64,000 bases of DNA, from NCBI GenBank assembly GCA_026708115.1, contig JAPOVL010000041.1:1-64000 (forward strand), read 5' to 3'. Below the pieces are notes generated by a model. That model did no database searches and was not told the DNA's origin. It saw only the letters and a list, made by a program, of their open reading frames with translations. Below are positions 17,509-26,859 of the stretch, piece by piece; the first letter of the stretch is position 1; every line of letters begins with the position of its first letter. The position numbers and the translations under genes were made by a program. Source of the DNA: Chloroflexota bacterium. GTDB lineage: Bacteria; Chloroflexota; Anaerolineae; Aggregatilineales; Phototrophicaceae.

Positions 17509-18327
17509 TCATAATGCAGTCAAGCAATCGGGCGCTAGTTCGTTAAAGAAGCGTGCAACATCACAAGCCTGCTTCTTCTGATATCGGTGTCTACGTCCAA
17601 TATCTCTCTCAACTATCTTTTCCACCCATGCTTTATATCGGTTGCGTTCACCCTCATATTTTTCAGGTGAAGCAAAACTTTCCAAATCAGTAAATCGCCT
17701 AAGGATGTAGCAGACCAGATCAGCAACTTGCACCAATGGCACATGATGAGATTCTGCGTAGAATGGAACATCTATGATCTGGTCAAGTGCCTCTTGCTTA
17801 TTACTCTTGCTGTAGTACGTTTCTGACCATGCGGGAGGATTCATGATTAATCCTATTAGGTTTTCGGGCGACTGGCCCTTGTCGAAGATGAACAATGTGT
17901 GGCCTTTGTTGTTTTTGCTTTTCTGGTGTGCACGTTGTATGGTCAGAACGACGTGGAAAGCGGCAACGTCCCATGCAGTTTTTAGGTCTGCTTTTCTGTG
18001 GTCATTTCTCAGGTTCTTTAGCTTCTCTTTGTCGACTGCGGCGAATGTAATCAAGTGTTTGCGTTCTGCGATCCAATCGAGAATTGTATCGACAGTCCGA
18101 ACTCTAACTTCAGGGGCTACACCATACCAAGCATTCCGACCTGGAATAAGATCCTTAGCGTGTATCTCCTTAACTCGTTTCTTCGTCAAACTGGACAGAT
18201 TTGTGAAGAGATCACCCCATTCGACTTTAGTACGATTCATTCGCTGTACATCAACGACAACGCCAACCGCAATAACGACAGTTGTATTCTCGTCCAGACC
18301 AGTCTCGTCCAAATAGCAAAACTTCAT
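17509..18327 (-). CDS. DUF3800 protein
   Basis: This 272-residue protein has the DUF3800 hallmarks: the N-terminal MKFCYLDETG with an acidic residue after the first strand, and the C-terminal PLVQVADLVCYILRRF with conserved Asp. DUF3800 is an RNase H-like fold family often found near mobile elements and defence genes. The gene is noticeably less GC-rich than its neighbours (many A/T third positions), which suggests recent transfer. No partner gene adjoins it. Confidence 0.85.
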   Translation of the reverse strand: MKFCYLDETGLDENTTVVIAVGVVVDVQRMNRTKVEWGDLFTNLSSLTKKRVKEIHAKDLIPGRNAWYGVAPEVRVRTVDTILDWIAERKHLITFAAVDKEKLKNLRNDHRKADLKTAWDVAAFHVVLTIQRAHQKSKNNKGHTLFIFDKGQSPENLIGLIMNPPAWSETYYSKSNKQEALDQIIDVPFYAESHHVPLVQVADLVCYILRRFTDLESFASPEKYEGERNRYKAWVEKIVERDIGRRHRYQKKQACDVARFFNELAPDCLTAL

Positions 18328-18410
18328 ACGCCTTCCTCGGTTATGTTGCGAGCCATATCATACCATAGATAATAGATGCATAAGCATTGACATGAAGTTC
18401 GCTTATACCC

Positions 18411-19196
18411 ATGCCCAAAGCCCCGCGCCAATTCCGCACCCAAGCCATCATCCTCAGCCGCCGCGACTTCGGCGAATCCGACCGCCTGCTCACCCTCTTC
18501 ACGCCCGGGCGCGGCAAGATCCGCGCCATCGCCAAAGGCGCCCGCAAACCCAAGGCCAAACTCAGCGGGCACGTCGAACTCTTCGCCCGCAGCGACCTCA
18601 TGATCCACCGCGGCCGCAACCTCGATATCATCACCCAGGCCGAACTGATCGACCCCTATCTCGGCCTGCGCGAGGACCTGCGCCGCGGCGCCTACGCCAA
18701 CTACGTCGCCGAACTCCTCGATCGCTTCACCGCCGACGAAGACATCAGCCAAAGCGATTTGTTCGACTTGCTGCATCGGACCTTAGAGCGCGTCGCCGAC
18801 ACCGCCGATCCGCGCCTGGCGGCGCGCTACTACGAGCTGCGTCTGCTGGACCTAGTGGGCTTTCGACCTGAACTGACGGCTTGCGTCTTGACGCGCGCCG
18901 AGCTGCTGCCCGAAGCGCAATTCTTCAGCAACGAAGAGGGCGGCGTCGTCAGCCGCGCCGCCGCCGCCCAGACGGGCGCCGCCTTGGCGTCGCTTGAGGT
19001 CGAGACCTTGAAAATCCTGCGCCACCTGCAGCGCAGCGCCGGCGATTACGACCGGGTAGCCAGCTTGCGCCTTTCGCCAGAACAACACGCCGGGGTCGAG
19101 CGCATTCTGCTGGGCTATATCGCCCATTTGCTGGAGAGCAAACTCCAGAGCGTCGACTTCATCCGGCGCGTGCGCGAGACGGCCCCCGCTCCATAA
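18411..19196 (+). CDS. recO: DNA repair protein RecO
   Basis: This 261-residue RecO has the N-terminal OB-fold (FRTQAIILSRRDFGESDRLL, then FTPGRGKIRAIAKGARKPK) and the helical C-terminal domain. It loads RecA on SSB-coated gaps with RecR. Only one Cys is present, so the zinc finger of some RecO proteins is missing. Its 3' end overlaps the convergent glycosyltransferase by 38 bp. Confidence 0.95.
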   Translation: MPKAPRQFRTQAIILSRRDFGESDRLLTLFTPGRGKIRAIAKGARKPKAKLSGHVELFARSDLMIHRGRNLDIITQAELIDPYLGLREDLRRGAYANYVAELLDRFTADEDISQSDLFDLLHRTLERVADTADPRLAARYYELRLLDLVGFRPELTACVLTRAELLPEAQFFSNEEGGVVSRAAAAQTGAALASLEVETLKILRHLQRSAGDYDRVASLRLSPEQHAGVERILLGYIAHLLESKLQSVDFIRRVRETAPAP

Positions 19197-20280
19197 GCCC
19201 TCGGTAGACAGCCACCGTTTCCCGCGCGATGCTGTCATTGGTGAAAGTCGACAAGAATCGCGCCCGTCCCCGCTCCGCCAGATCGGCGCGCAAGTCTGCC
19301 CGGTCCCTGACGTCCCGAATCGCGCGCGTCAGCGCAGCCGCGTCGCCCTCGGGCACGATCAAGCCGGCATCGCCGATCACGCCCGGGATCGCGCCGCTGT
19401 CGCTGCCGATCACCGCCACGCCGCTGGCCATCGCTTCCACCAGAACGCGGCCGAATTGCTCTTTCCAGTTGCCTTGCGTCAGCGAGGGCAAGACCAGAAC
19501 ATCGATCGCGCCGTATTGCGCCGGCAATTCGCTCGACGGCAATTGACCGACGAAGGCGGCGCGGTCGGCAATGCCCAGCGCCCCCGCCAGCGCCCGCATC
19601 TCGCCCAGCGCCGGTCCGCCGCCCACCAGACGCAGCCGCCATTCGCCATCCAGGTCCGCCAGGGCGCGCAGCAACAGATCCACGCCTTTCGCCGGCACCA
19701 TGCGCCCGATATAGCCGACAGTGAAGGGCCGGTCCGGCCGGCATGGCGCCGGCTGAAAAAGCGCCTCATCGGCGCCGAATTGCGGGATCGTACTGAGCGG
19801 ACCCGCATATCCCTTGGCCCGCAGCACCTCCGCGGCATCGTCTGTGCCCGCCAGGGCATAATCCGCCCGGCGATAGACCCAGGATTCGCCCCAGCTAAAA
19901 GGCGGCGGATAAGCCCGCTTGATATTCTGCCAGCTGAAAAACAGCGCCTTGGCGCCGACCCGCCGCGCCTGATACAGCGCCTGCCAGGTCGCCAGGTTAT
20001 AAGGCTCCTCGTCGATATGAACGATCTGCGGCCGGAACGCGCCCATCTCTCGCCCCAGCGTCGGATAGTGATGAAAATGGAAATTGCCGTTGAAACGAAT
20101 CGGGATCGACTGCAACTGATAACCGGCGGTGTGGGCCCGTTCAAGGACTTGTTCGCCCCGTTCGTCTTTCCAGGAAGACGGCGCCAGCACCTTCAGGTCA
20201 ATGCCCCGCCGGGCCATCGCTTCCAGCTTGGGCTGATATATGCCGACCACGCAAGCTTTCGAGAGCATCAAAACGCGCAT
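19159..20280 (-). CDS. Glycosyltransferase family 4-like
   Basis: This 373-residue GT-B retaining glycosyltransferase has an N-terminal acceptor domain (MRVLMLSKACVVGIYQPKLE) and a C-terminal nucleotide-sugar domain, with FTVGYIGRMVPAKGVDLLL and the E-x7-E region LVEAMASGVAVIGSDSGAIP. It probably adds a hexose to a cell-surface glycan. The ATG at 20280 is chosen because the upstream part of the open frame is antisense to the YccF gene and non-protein-like. Its last 38 bp overlap recO on the other strand. Confidence 0.9.
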   Translation of the reverse strand: MRVLMLSKACVVGIYQPKLEAMARRGIDLKVLAPSSWKDERGEQVLERAHTAGYQLQSIPIRFNGNFHFHHYPTLGREMGAFRPQIVHIDEEPYNLATWQALYQARRVGAKALFFSWQNIKRAYPPPFSWGESWVYRRADYALAGTDDAAEVLRAKGYAGPLSTIPQFGADEALFQPAPCRPDRPFTVGYIGRMVPAKGVDLLLRALADLDGEWRLRLVGGGPALGEMRALAGALGIADRAAFVGQLPSSELPAQYGAIDVLVLPSLTQGNWKEQFGRVLVEAMASGVAVIGSDSGAIPGVIGDAGLIVPEGDAAALTRAIRDVRDRADLRADLAERGRARFLSTFTNDSIARETVAVYRGLMERGPSRARAG

Positions 20281-20315
20281 ATCCTGCCCCTCGCTTCGCC
20301 CCCATACCTCGCCGC

Positions 20316-20699
20316 TTAGGTCGTCGGCGAACTGCCCAACTTGTAGCTGAAGGGGAACAGCGCCACCGGCACCAGCTTGAAATGTTGAATGGCGAAGGGA
20401 ATGCCCAGCAGCGTGAAGGCCAGCATGATCCCGAATAGCAGATGCGTCAGCGCGATCGACCAGCCCACCGTCAACAGCCAGATGATATTGAACGCCATTG
20501 CCAAACAGCCCGTCCCCGACCCGCCACTGTCGATGACCTTGCCAAAAGGCATCAGTACCATCACGCCGAACTGTATCGCCTTGATGCCAAAGGGAATGCC
20601 CACAACCGTCAGGCAAAGCGCGCATCCGGCCAGGATATAGCTCAAGCCGGCTATCGCGCCCCCAAAGACCAACCAGATGACATTGCCCAGCAGGCTCAT
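20316..20699 (-). CDS. YccF-domain inner membrane protein
   Basis: This 127-residue protein consists of two YccF (DUF307) repeats. Each has a hydrophobic hairpin and the small-residue motif TVVGIPFGIKA or TLLGIPFAIQH. Membrane segments lie at about 5-30, 35-55, 65-85 and 85-105. The function is not known. It lies 35 bp upstream of the glycosyltransferase on the same strand and may be co-transcribed. Confidence 0.9.
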   Translation of the reverse strand: MSLLGNVIWLVFGGAIAGLSYILAGCALCLTVVGIPFGIKAIQFGVMVLMPFGKVIDSGGSGTGCLAMAFNIIWLLTVGWSIALTHLLFGIMLAFTLLGIPFAIQHFKLVPVALFPFSYKLGSSPTT

Positions 20700-20808
20700 G
20701 ATCGCCTCTTTCGCTCTTTATTGCTTATACGGGAAACCCGCGAGACAAGTATCAGAAGTAAATCCAGGTAACTCATGCAAAAAAACTGCAATACTCGGCG
20801 ACTAAACG

Positions 20809-20895
20809 CCCCTCTCCAATGCTTTGGGGAGGGGTTGGGGGAGGGGTCAAAATAGCGGCATTCCGAATTCTCATTACATCCTTGGAACGACTGAA
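20809..20895. repeat. G-rich hairpin repeat family C, copy
   Basis: The hairpin CCCCTCTCC...GGGGAGGGG is followed by TTGGGGGAGGGGTC and by CTCATTAC.....TGGAACGACT, matching the copy at 10434-10535. Confidence 0.6.
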
Positions 20896-20935
20896 TCGCC
20901 GCTCGCAATCAAAAGCGCCCCGCTCGCGCCCGCGC

Positions 20936-21523
20936 CTAGATGATTTCCATCGGCGCCTGGTCGCGGTCAGCCAGGGCATCATATACCCGGAAGCTCAGAT
21001 CCGGCAAAGACAGCACACCGTAAGTAGAGGACGACGCCCGCGCGCATTTGAAGGTATACAGCGACCCCGGATTCACCAGACAGCCCCATCGCGTCTTCAT
21101 GTGCAGCGGCAAATGCGTATGCCCCGTCACCAGCACATCGGCCTTCAGCGACCGCAAGACCATCTTCAAATACGTCGCCGACAAGTGATCCTTGTACATG
21201 CCCCACATATTGTTGCCGGGCTTGCCATGGCACATGTAGACCGTCTTGCCCGCCAACTCGCCCTGCCAATCGAGCGGCAAGCTCTTCAGATACTGCGTAT
21301 TCTCGCGCCGCAGCCCATAGACCCATTCATCGTGGTTGCCCCGCGCCACCGGTATATCATGCGCGCGGATCAAGTCCACCACGCGATCCGGTTCCGGCCC
21401 GCGACCAACCAAATCGCCGGCGCACAATACCCGGTCTACCCGATGATGTCTCTCAAATCGACTCAGTACCTCTTGAAGCGTATTGTAGTCCGCATGTACA
21501 TCCGAAATGATTCCAATTTGCAT
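20936..21523 (-). CDS. Calcineurin-like metallophosphoesterase (YfcE/MJ0936 type)
   Basis: This 195-residue single-domain phosphoesterase has the dimetal ligands in order: IISDVHAD (D, H), LCAGDLVGRG (GD), RGNHDEW (GNHD), MCHGKPG and TGHTHLPL (GHTH). It likely hydrolyses phosphodiesters; the in vivo substrate of this family is unclear. ATG 21523 is preferred over an upstream GTG. Confidence 0.92.
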   Translation of the reverse strand: MQIGIISDVHADYNTLQEVLSRFERHHRVDRVLCAGDLVGRGPEPDRVVDLIRAHDIPVARGNHDEWVYGLRRENTQYLKSLPLDWQGELAGKTVYMCHGKPGNNMWGMYKDHLSATYLKMVLRSLKADVLVTGHTHLPLHMKTRWGCLVNPGSLYTFKCARASSSTYGVLSLPDLSFRVYDALADRDQAPMEII

Positions 21524-21529
21524 CCACAC

Positions 21530-22141
21530 CAGACCTTAACCGTTCACTACAACAGTCATTATACGTCAGCTTTGCTCCTGTGTAGAGACGGGAAATCGCT
21601 CGGGCAATCTCTTGACTCGCTAACTTCAATGCCGGGATGGCTTCATCCTTGGCCCCCTGCCGGCGCTTTGACTTCGGATCGGCTCAGAAACGGCGCGATA
21701 GGATTACACCCTTAACGAATTCCAAATGAGCATAATACATTGTTATAGTTTATCTCTATAACATATTTTGAGATCATGTATCATTAGAATCAGGCTCGTC
21801 GACCGCAGTCCCGCTCCCCAGCGCACCGGACGAGAAAACGCGAGCGCAACCGGGCAGCAAATGCCAGCAGGCGAACTTGAGACAAAATTCCTTGCGGGGC
21901 GCTTGCGTTCTCTGGCCCTTTTGTGATACGCTATACAGAGAAAGCGCTCATCCTCAGCGCCTTGGCGCGCCTGCTAAATTTTGCAATCTCTAGTTTCACA
22001 ATGCTCAACTCGTGTTGGGATGAGCGCAAACTAAGACTGCTCTATTATTATCAGCGCTTTCAGAGATACCAAATCAATTTGATTCTGGCTTGCGAATTCT
22101 AGACTCTAACAAAGGGACGACTACAAAAGGGGGGTACGGCA
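21530..22141. other. Long intergenic region with a palindrome
   Basis: No convincing gene is seen in this stretch. An 8-bp perfect inverted repeat TGTTATAG...CTATAACA lies at 21741-21763 in AT-rich DNA and could be an operator or attachment-like site. A small membrane peptide frame follows. Confidence 0.5.
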
Positions 22142-22234
22142 ATGACGATGCTATTCTGGGTTTTGGCGGTGCTGCTGCTGGCGGTTTTGGTTCTGGTAAT
22201 ACCATCACTGGCCGGCCAGCCCGCTCTCTTCTGA
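22142..22234 (+). CDS. Putative single-pass membrane peptide (30 residues)
   Basis: The frame is preceded by a strong AGGGGGGT ribosome-binding site. It encodes a nearly all-hydrophobic peptide (MTMLFWVLAVLLLAVLVLVI, then a short polar end). I do not recognise it. It could be a regulatory membrane peptide or a type I toxin, or a chance frame. Confidence 0.35.
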   Translation: MTMLFWVLAVLLLAVLVLVIPSLAGQPALF

Positions 22235-22283
22235 ATCAGCGCATCTGACAGGACGACATAACCGCGATCAATTGCACTCCTTT

Positions 22284-22370
22284 TAAAAGATCACGATCTG
22301 CGCTAGCCGAGCCGGTTTAGTATTTTCTGTGAGCGCGGCAGCCCAATTTCGCTGCCGCCGTGCGGCTGTT
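22284..22370 (+). repeat. Interspersed repeat family A, copy 2
   Basis: This is the best plus-oriented copy: GATCTGCGCTAGCCGAGCCG, then TTAGTATTTTCTGTGAGCGC, then TTTCGCTGCCGCC. The reverse complement aligns along its length with 57436-57515 and 58353-58430. Confidence 0.65.
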
Positions 22371-22465
22371 CGTAGGCTGAACAACATCTACCAGACCCCG
22401 CGCCTCTCGCGCGGGTCTTTACTTCCGCGCAACCCAGCAGCGCCCGGCCCCTTGCAGATCTCCGA

Positions 22466-23272
22466 TCACAAAAAATTGCTCGATCCGCAATTCGCGCAGC
22501 GCTTCTCCGCGGCCTCAACGACCGCCTTGCAATCATCGCAGATGGTGATGCCGCCCTTTTTCAGGCTGTGGTCCACCGTCACGCGCTCATCGAAGACGAA
22601 GCACTCCCCTTGCCACAGCGACTCCGCTGGATCCACCTGCTCCAAATAGCGCAATACCCCCCCGCGCAAATGATATACCTCGCCGAATCCCCGCTCCAGC
22701 AAATACGCTGTCGCCTTTTCGCAGCGGATGCCGCCGGTGCAAAACATGGCTACCCGCTTGTGCCGCTCGGGGTCTAGGCGCGTCGATAAGAATTGCGGCA
22801 GTTCATTGAATGATTCGGTGCCGGGGTTCAGCGCGCCAGCGAAGCTGCCCATCTGCACTTCATAGTCATTGCGCGCGTCAATCACGGTAACATCCTCTTG
22901 CGCGATCAAGTCGTTCCAGTCCCGCGCCTCTACATAAGCGCCGGCCCGCTTCTTGGGATCAAGCCCCGGGACCTTCAATGCCACGATCTCGTGCTTCAAA
23001 CGCACCTTCATGCGCTGGAATGGCATCTCATGATGATACGAGATCTTGATCTCCAAATCCGCCAGGCGCGCATCCCCCCGCAACATCTCCGTCACCTGCG
23101 CGACCGCCTCCCGCCTCCCGGCGATAGTGGCGTTGATGCCCTCTTCCGCCAGCAGTATCGTGCCCCGCAGCCCCGCCTCCCGGCAGCGCTCGCGCAATCG
23201 CCCTTGCCAGCCTCGGTAATCCGGCCAGTGAAAAAATTTGTAAAAGCTGGCAATCACTATCTCGTCGTGCAT
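22466..23272 (-). CDS. trhO: tRNA uridine(34) hydroxylase, rhodanese-like
   Basis: This 268-residue TrhO (formerly YceA) protein has an N-terminal ferredoxin-like domain (FYKFFHWPDY...GTILLAEEGINATIAG) and a rhodanese domain with catalytic C178 in FCTGGIRCEKA. A C-terminal zinc ribbon has C245-x-x-C248 and C259-x-x-C262. It hydroxylates wobble uridine 34 of tRNAs. It is a stand-alone gene. Confidence 0.95.
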   Translation of the reverse strand: MHDEIVIASFYKFFHWPDYRGWQGRLRERCREAGLRGTILLAEEGINATIAGRREAVAQVTEMLRGDARLADLEIKISYHHEMPFQRMKVRLKHEIVALKVPGLDPKKRAGAYVEARDWNDLIAQEDVTVIDARNDYEVQMGSFAGALNPGTESFNELPQFLSTRLDPERHKRVAMFCTGGIRCEKATAYLLERGFGEVYHLRGGVLRYLEQVDPAESLWQGECFVFDERVTVDHSLKKGGITICDDCKAVVEAAEKRCANCGSSNFL

Positions 23273-23380
23273 CGCGGGACTCTTTCCTCCTACCCTTCAT
23301 TCTATTGGGGCTGGCAACCTCCGTGCAAGGCGAATCCGCCGCCCGCCCGACGGCCGCGCTCCCCGCCCCGCGACCTATGC

Positions 23381-23386
23381 TATAAT
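23381..23386 (+). promoter_or_regulatory. -10 box giving a leaderless transcript
   Basis: A consensus TATAAT ends 7 nt before the ATG at 23394, so transcription would start at or next to the start codon. Confidence 0.5.
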
Positions 23387-23393
23387 TCACGGC

Positions 23394-24701
23394 ATGAAAA
23401 TAGGGCTCAACGCGCACCTGCTGTCGGATCACGCCAGTTATCGCTCGGCTGGCATCCACAGCTATATCGCCCATCTGCTCCAGCATCTGCCGGCGCAGGC
23501 CCCTGCTGACTGGCGCTTTCAAGCCATGGTAGGCGCGGCTAGCCGCGCTGCCTTCAACGGTGTCGCCATGTCGCGCGCCCGCTTCGATACAACCGCTGCC
23601 TGGCGGCGCATCTTCTGGGAGCAAGTCATTCAGCCTCGGCAATTGCGCCGCTTCGATCTCTATCATGCCCTGGCATTCGTCGCCCCGCTCTATTTGAAAG
23701 CGCCCATGGTGGTCACCGTCTACGACCTCAGTTTCCTGCTTTTCCCCGATCGCTTGAGCCCCGCAAGGCGCTGGTACCTGCGCAACTTTACCGCCTTGAC
23801 CTGCCGCCGCGCGCTGCGCGTCCTGGCCATCAGCCGCAGCACAGCCACAGATCTGGCCAGGCTGCTCGGCGTAAATCCGGGCAAAATCGATGTCACGCCG
23901 CTCGGTTACGATAGATCGGTCTTTCGGCCCTTGCCCGCCGCCGCGGTCAAGCAGTTCCGCGCGCGCCAGGGTTTGCCCGATCGCTTCTGGCTCTTTGTCG
24001 GCACCCTGGAGCCGCGCAAGAACCTCGTCATGCTGCTGCGGGCCTATGCCCGCCTGCCGCGCGCGGGGCGCCTGCCCTTGATCCTGGTCGGGGGCAAAGG
24101 CTGGATGACGGATGACGTTTTCACGACAATCGAGCGCGACGGCTTGCAAGACAGTGTCCGGCATGTTGGTTTTGTCCCTGCCGCGGATCTGCCGCTTTGG
24201 TACAATAGTGCGGAGGCTTTCCTGTATCCTTCCATATATGAAGGGTTCGGACTTCCGGTGCTCGAAGCGATGGCTTGTGGCACGCCGGTCCTCACTGCGG
24301 ACATATCATCCTTGCCCGAGGTCGTAGGCGACGCCGGGCTGTGCTTGCCGCCAGAGGACACCGAGCCTTGGACCGCCGCGCTGGTCAACATCAAGCAAGA
24401 TCTTGACTGGCGGGAGGAAGCGCGTGAAAGGGGTTTGTATCGCGCCAAGCGCTTTTCCTGGGAGCGCACCGCGGCTTTGACGCTCGACAGTTATCGCAAA
24501 GCCCTGGCCGCCCACGGCCTGCCATTGAACAAACAAGAGCCCGACACAATTCCGCAGGCGCAACCCGAGGATCAAACCCTATCGTATGCAATGAGCGTAG
24601 AGCAAGAACTGCGTATATATGCTATGCAGATCACGCGACAATCGAGATACCCATCTTGCGAGCGCGCGGCAGATCATTTCGCTGCCGCCCAGCGGCTCTG
24701 A
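23394..24701 (+). CDS. Glycosyltransferase family 4 protein
   Basis: This 435-residue GT-B glycosyltransferase opens [20 protein letters not shown]. It has the donor domain [21 protein letters not shown] and the E-x7-E motif [20 protein letters not shown]. It resembles mannosyltransferases of polysaccharide synthesis and precedes the sugar-1-phosphate transferase by 10 bp, so both probably build one surface glycan. The last 15 or so codons (from about 24657) and the stop lie in a copy of repeat A (GCGAGCGCGCGGCAG...TTTCGCTGCCGCC), so the native C-terminus has been replaced. The gene appears leaderless. Confidence 0.9.
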   Translation: MKIGLNAHLLSDHASYRSAGIHSYIAHLLQHLPAQAPADWRFQAMVGAASRAAFNGVAMSRARFDTTAAWRRIFWEQVIQPRQLRRFDLYHALAFVAPLYLKAPMVVTVYDLSFLLFPDRLSPARRWYLRNFTALTCRRALRVLAISRSTATDLARLLGVNPGKIDVTPLGYDRSVFRPLPAAAVKQFRARQGLPDRFWLFVGTLEPRKNLVMLLRAYARLPRAGRLPLILVGGKGWMTDDVFTTIERDGLQDSVRHVGFVPAADLPLWYNSAEAFLYPSIYEGFGLPVLEAMACGTPVLTADISSLPEVVGDAGLCLPPEDTEPWTAALVNIKQDLDWREEARERGLYRAKRFSWERTAALTLDSYRKALAAHGLPLNKQEPDTIPQAQPEDQTLSYAMSVEQELRIYAMQITRQSRYPSCERAADHFAAAQRL

Positions 24702-24703
24702 CA
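24657..24703 (+). repeat. Repeat family A, partial copy inside a gene 3' end
   Basis: The repeat core supplies the C-terminal codons and TGA stop of the glycosyltransferase. Confidence 0.55.
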
Positions 24704-24711
24704 ACTAGCTT

Positions 24712-26160
24712 ATGACTGCCAACCGCCCCCTTTCCGAGCGCCCTACGATTGAGCCACGCTGGTTCTTCCCGCTGCTCGACGGCATTCTGGCATTTCTGGT
24801 ATTCGCCCTCGCCTATGTACTGCGCTACGAACTGCAAATTATCCGCCCCATCCTGGATCCGGCCCAGCGCGATTTCATGCCCTATGTCCCCTACGCCGGC
24901 GTCTACGCCGTCTTGATCTGGCTGAACTATCAGCGCAACGGGCTCTATCGCAATATCGTCGGGCGCTCCTGGCTGGAAGAAGTCTATCTCATCGCCAGCA
25001 GCGTCGCCGTATCCATCGTGATCGTGCTGGCGATGTTCTTCATCTTGCAGCCTACCGCAACCAGCCGCTTGATGCTCATTTACGTCGCCGCCTTGACCTT
25101 GATCATTGGCGCCCTGTCGCGCCTCTTGCGGCGCTGGGTATTGGCCTACTTCCGTCACCGTGGCATCGGCATTCGTCGCGTGCTCATCGTCGGCATGGGC
25201 GATATCGGTCAAGATATGCTCGGCACCATGCTGGCACGCCCCGACTTCGGTTACCGGCCCATCGGCTTCCTGGACGATGACGAGAGCAAATCCAGTGGCA
25301 GCGTCGGGCGCGTAGCCGCTTTGGGCCAGACCGATCAGCTTGAAGAGGTCATTCGCGCGCAGCGCGTCGATACCGTCGTCATCACCTTCCGCTGGAAGCA
25401 CTACGATCGCATAGAGGAATTGTCGGAAATTTGCCGCGGGACCGGCACGGACTTGCGCATCGTGCCAGAACTCATGCAACTCAGCATCCGCCAGGTGCAG
25501 GTGGAAAACCTGGATGGGATACCGCTTTTGGGCTTCGGCGCGCAACGTCCCTTCACCTCTGCCGATCAAGTGCTGAAACGCGGCCTTGATCTGATCCTCG
25601 TCGCGCTCAGTTTCCCCTTGTGGGCGTCGATAAGTTTCTTGGTAACGATCGCGCTCAAACTGGAGGGAGAAGGTCCGGTCTTGTTCCGGCAAGAGCGGGT
25701 CGGCAAAGACGGACAAAAGTTCGAGATGCTTAAATTCCGCAGCATGGTGGCGGATGCCGAGGCAATGCACGAGGAGATGCTGCAAGCTTCCGGCGAGGAC
25801 CCGCGCCATCCCAAGTTCGTCAACGACCCGCGCATCACCCGCGTCGGCAAGTTATTGCGCCGCACCAGCCTCGATGAGCTGCCTAACCTGTTGAATGTCT
25901 TGCGAGGAGAAATGAGTTTGGTTGGGCCGCGCCCGCCGACCCCCGATGAAGTGGCGCACTACGAAGCGCGGCATACGCGCCGCTTGCAGATCACGCCGGG
26001 CATGACCGGCTGGTGGCAAGTTCGCGGGCGCAGCAACGTGCCATTTGACGAAATGTGCGCCATGGACATCTACTATATCGACAACTGGTCACTCTCCATG
26101 GATATCGAGATTCTCATGTTGACTATTCCCCGCGTCGTCTTGCGCAGCGGCGCTTATTGA
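24712..26160 (+). CDS. Polyprenyl-phosphate sugar-1-phosphate transferase
   Basis: This 482-residue protein of the WbaP/exopolysaccharide glycosylphosphotransferase type begins polysaccharide repeat-unit synthesis by moving a sugar-1-phosphate to undecaprenyl phosphate. Four membrane segments lie at about 18-130, followed by a Rossmann-like CoA-binding domain (RRVLIVGMGDIGQDML). A fifth membrane segment (LDLILVALSFPLWASISFL) leads to the catalytic domain with GPVLFRQERVG, MLKFRSMV, RRTSLDELPNLLNVL and SLVGPRPPTPDEV. It ends close to a convergent TetR gene. Confidence 0.94.
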   Translation: MTANRPLSERPTIEPRWFFPLLDGILAFLVFALAYVLRYELQIIRPILDPAQRDFMPYVPYAGVYAVLIWLNYQRNGLYRNIVGRSWLEEVYLIASSVAVSIVIVLAMFFILQPTATSRLMLIYVAALTLIIGALSRLLRRWVLAYFRHRGIGIRRVLIVGMGDIGQDMLGTMLARPDFGYRPIGFLDDDESKSSGSVGRVAALGQTDQLEEVIRAQRVDTVVITFRWKHYDRIEELSEICRGTGTDLRIVPELMQLSIRQVQVENLDGIPLLGFGAQRPFTSADQVLKRGLDLILVALSFPLWASISFLVTIALKLEGEGPVLFRQERVGKDGQKFEMLKFRSMVADAEAMHEEMLQASGEDPRHPKFVNDPRITRVGKLLRRTSLDELPNLLNVLRGEMSLVGPRPPTPDEVAHYEARHTRRLQITPGMTGWWQVRGRSNVPFDEMCAMDIYYIDNWSLSMDIEILMLTIPRVVLRSGAY

Positions 26161-26172
26161 ATCAGTTACGCG

Positions 26173-26829
26173 CTAGCGATCCGGCATGACAATCCGCGCC
26201 AATTTTGCCATCCCCTGCGGTACCATTGGCAAGAAGAACATCGGCCGCAGCAACTTGAACATCTCCTGGGCAAAACCCAGAAGTTTCTCCGTTGACGCTT
26301 GACCGGGCGACCGATCATAGAGCCAAAAGACAATCAGCAGCATGTGAAACATATAGAGGACGACCCCCAGGTCCGCCGCTGCGGGTTCGCGCAAGGCGTC
26401 GTCTGAATCCAGCACCAACTGGCGATAAGCGCTCGACAGGCGATATCCCGGCGGACTGTCCATCAACGAGGCTGCGGCATCGGAACGCATGGCGCCGGCG
26501 AATAACGCCGACATCGCCCCGCGCATGGGGCGCAAGCGACGCAGGTTCAATTCCAGCGCCTGACGATAGCGATCGGCGAGCTGCCCCGGCGGCAAGCTAC
26601 CCATCGCCGCCGCCAGCGCTTCGACTTGCTCGATGTACCAGCATCGGGCGATATCCTCCTTCCCCCCAAAATAATGATAAATCAAGCCGACTGATACGTC
26701 GGCCTTCGCCGCAATCTCCCGCATGCTGACGGCATCATAACCGCTCTCGCTGAAGCATTCGCTAGCCATATTATAGATATGCTGACGCCTTTCATCGCTT
26801 CTGCTCACGGCCTTGGAGGACGGAGTCAC
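26173..26829 (-). CDS. TetR-family regulator
   Basis: This 218-residue TetR protein has an N-terminal helix-turn-helix (about 15-62: ASECFSESGYDAVSMREIAA, then VSVGLIYHYFGGKE) and a ligand-binding helical domain. It starts at GTG 26829, with GAGGGG just upstream. A palindrome AGTATACT overlaps its own -10, which suggests autoregulation. Its targets may include the divergent PBP gene; the ligand is unknown. Confidence 0.88.
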   Translation of the reverse strand: MTPSSKAVSRSDERRQHIYNMASECFSESGYDAVSMREIAAKADVSVGLIYHYFGGKEDIARCWYIEQVEALAAAMGSLPPGQLADRYRQALELNLRRLRPMRGAMSALFAGAMRSDAAASLMDSPPGYRLSSAYRQLVLDSDDALREPAAADLGVVLYMFHMLLIVFWLYDRSPGQASTEKLLGFAQEMFKLLRPMFFLPMVPQGMAKLARIVMPDR

Positions 26830-26859
26830 ATTCCCCTCGCTTTCAGTCGATACAGAAAG

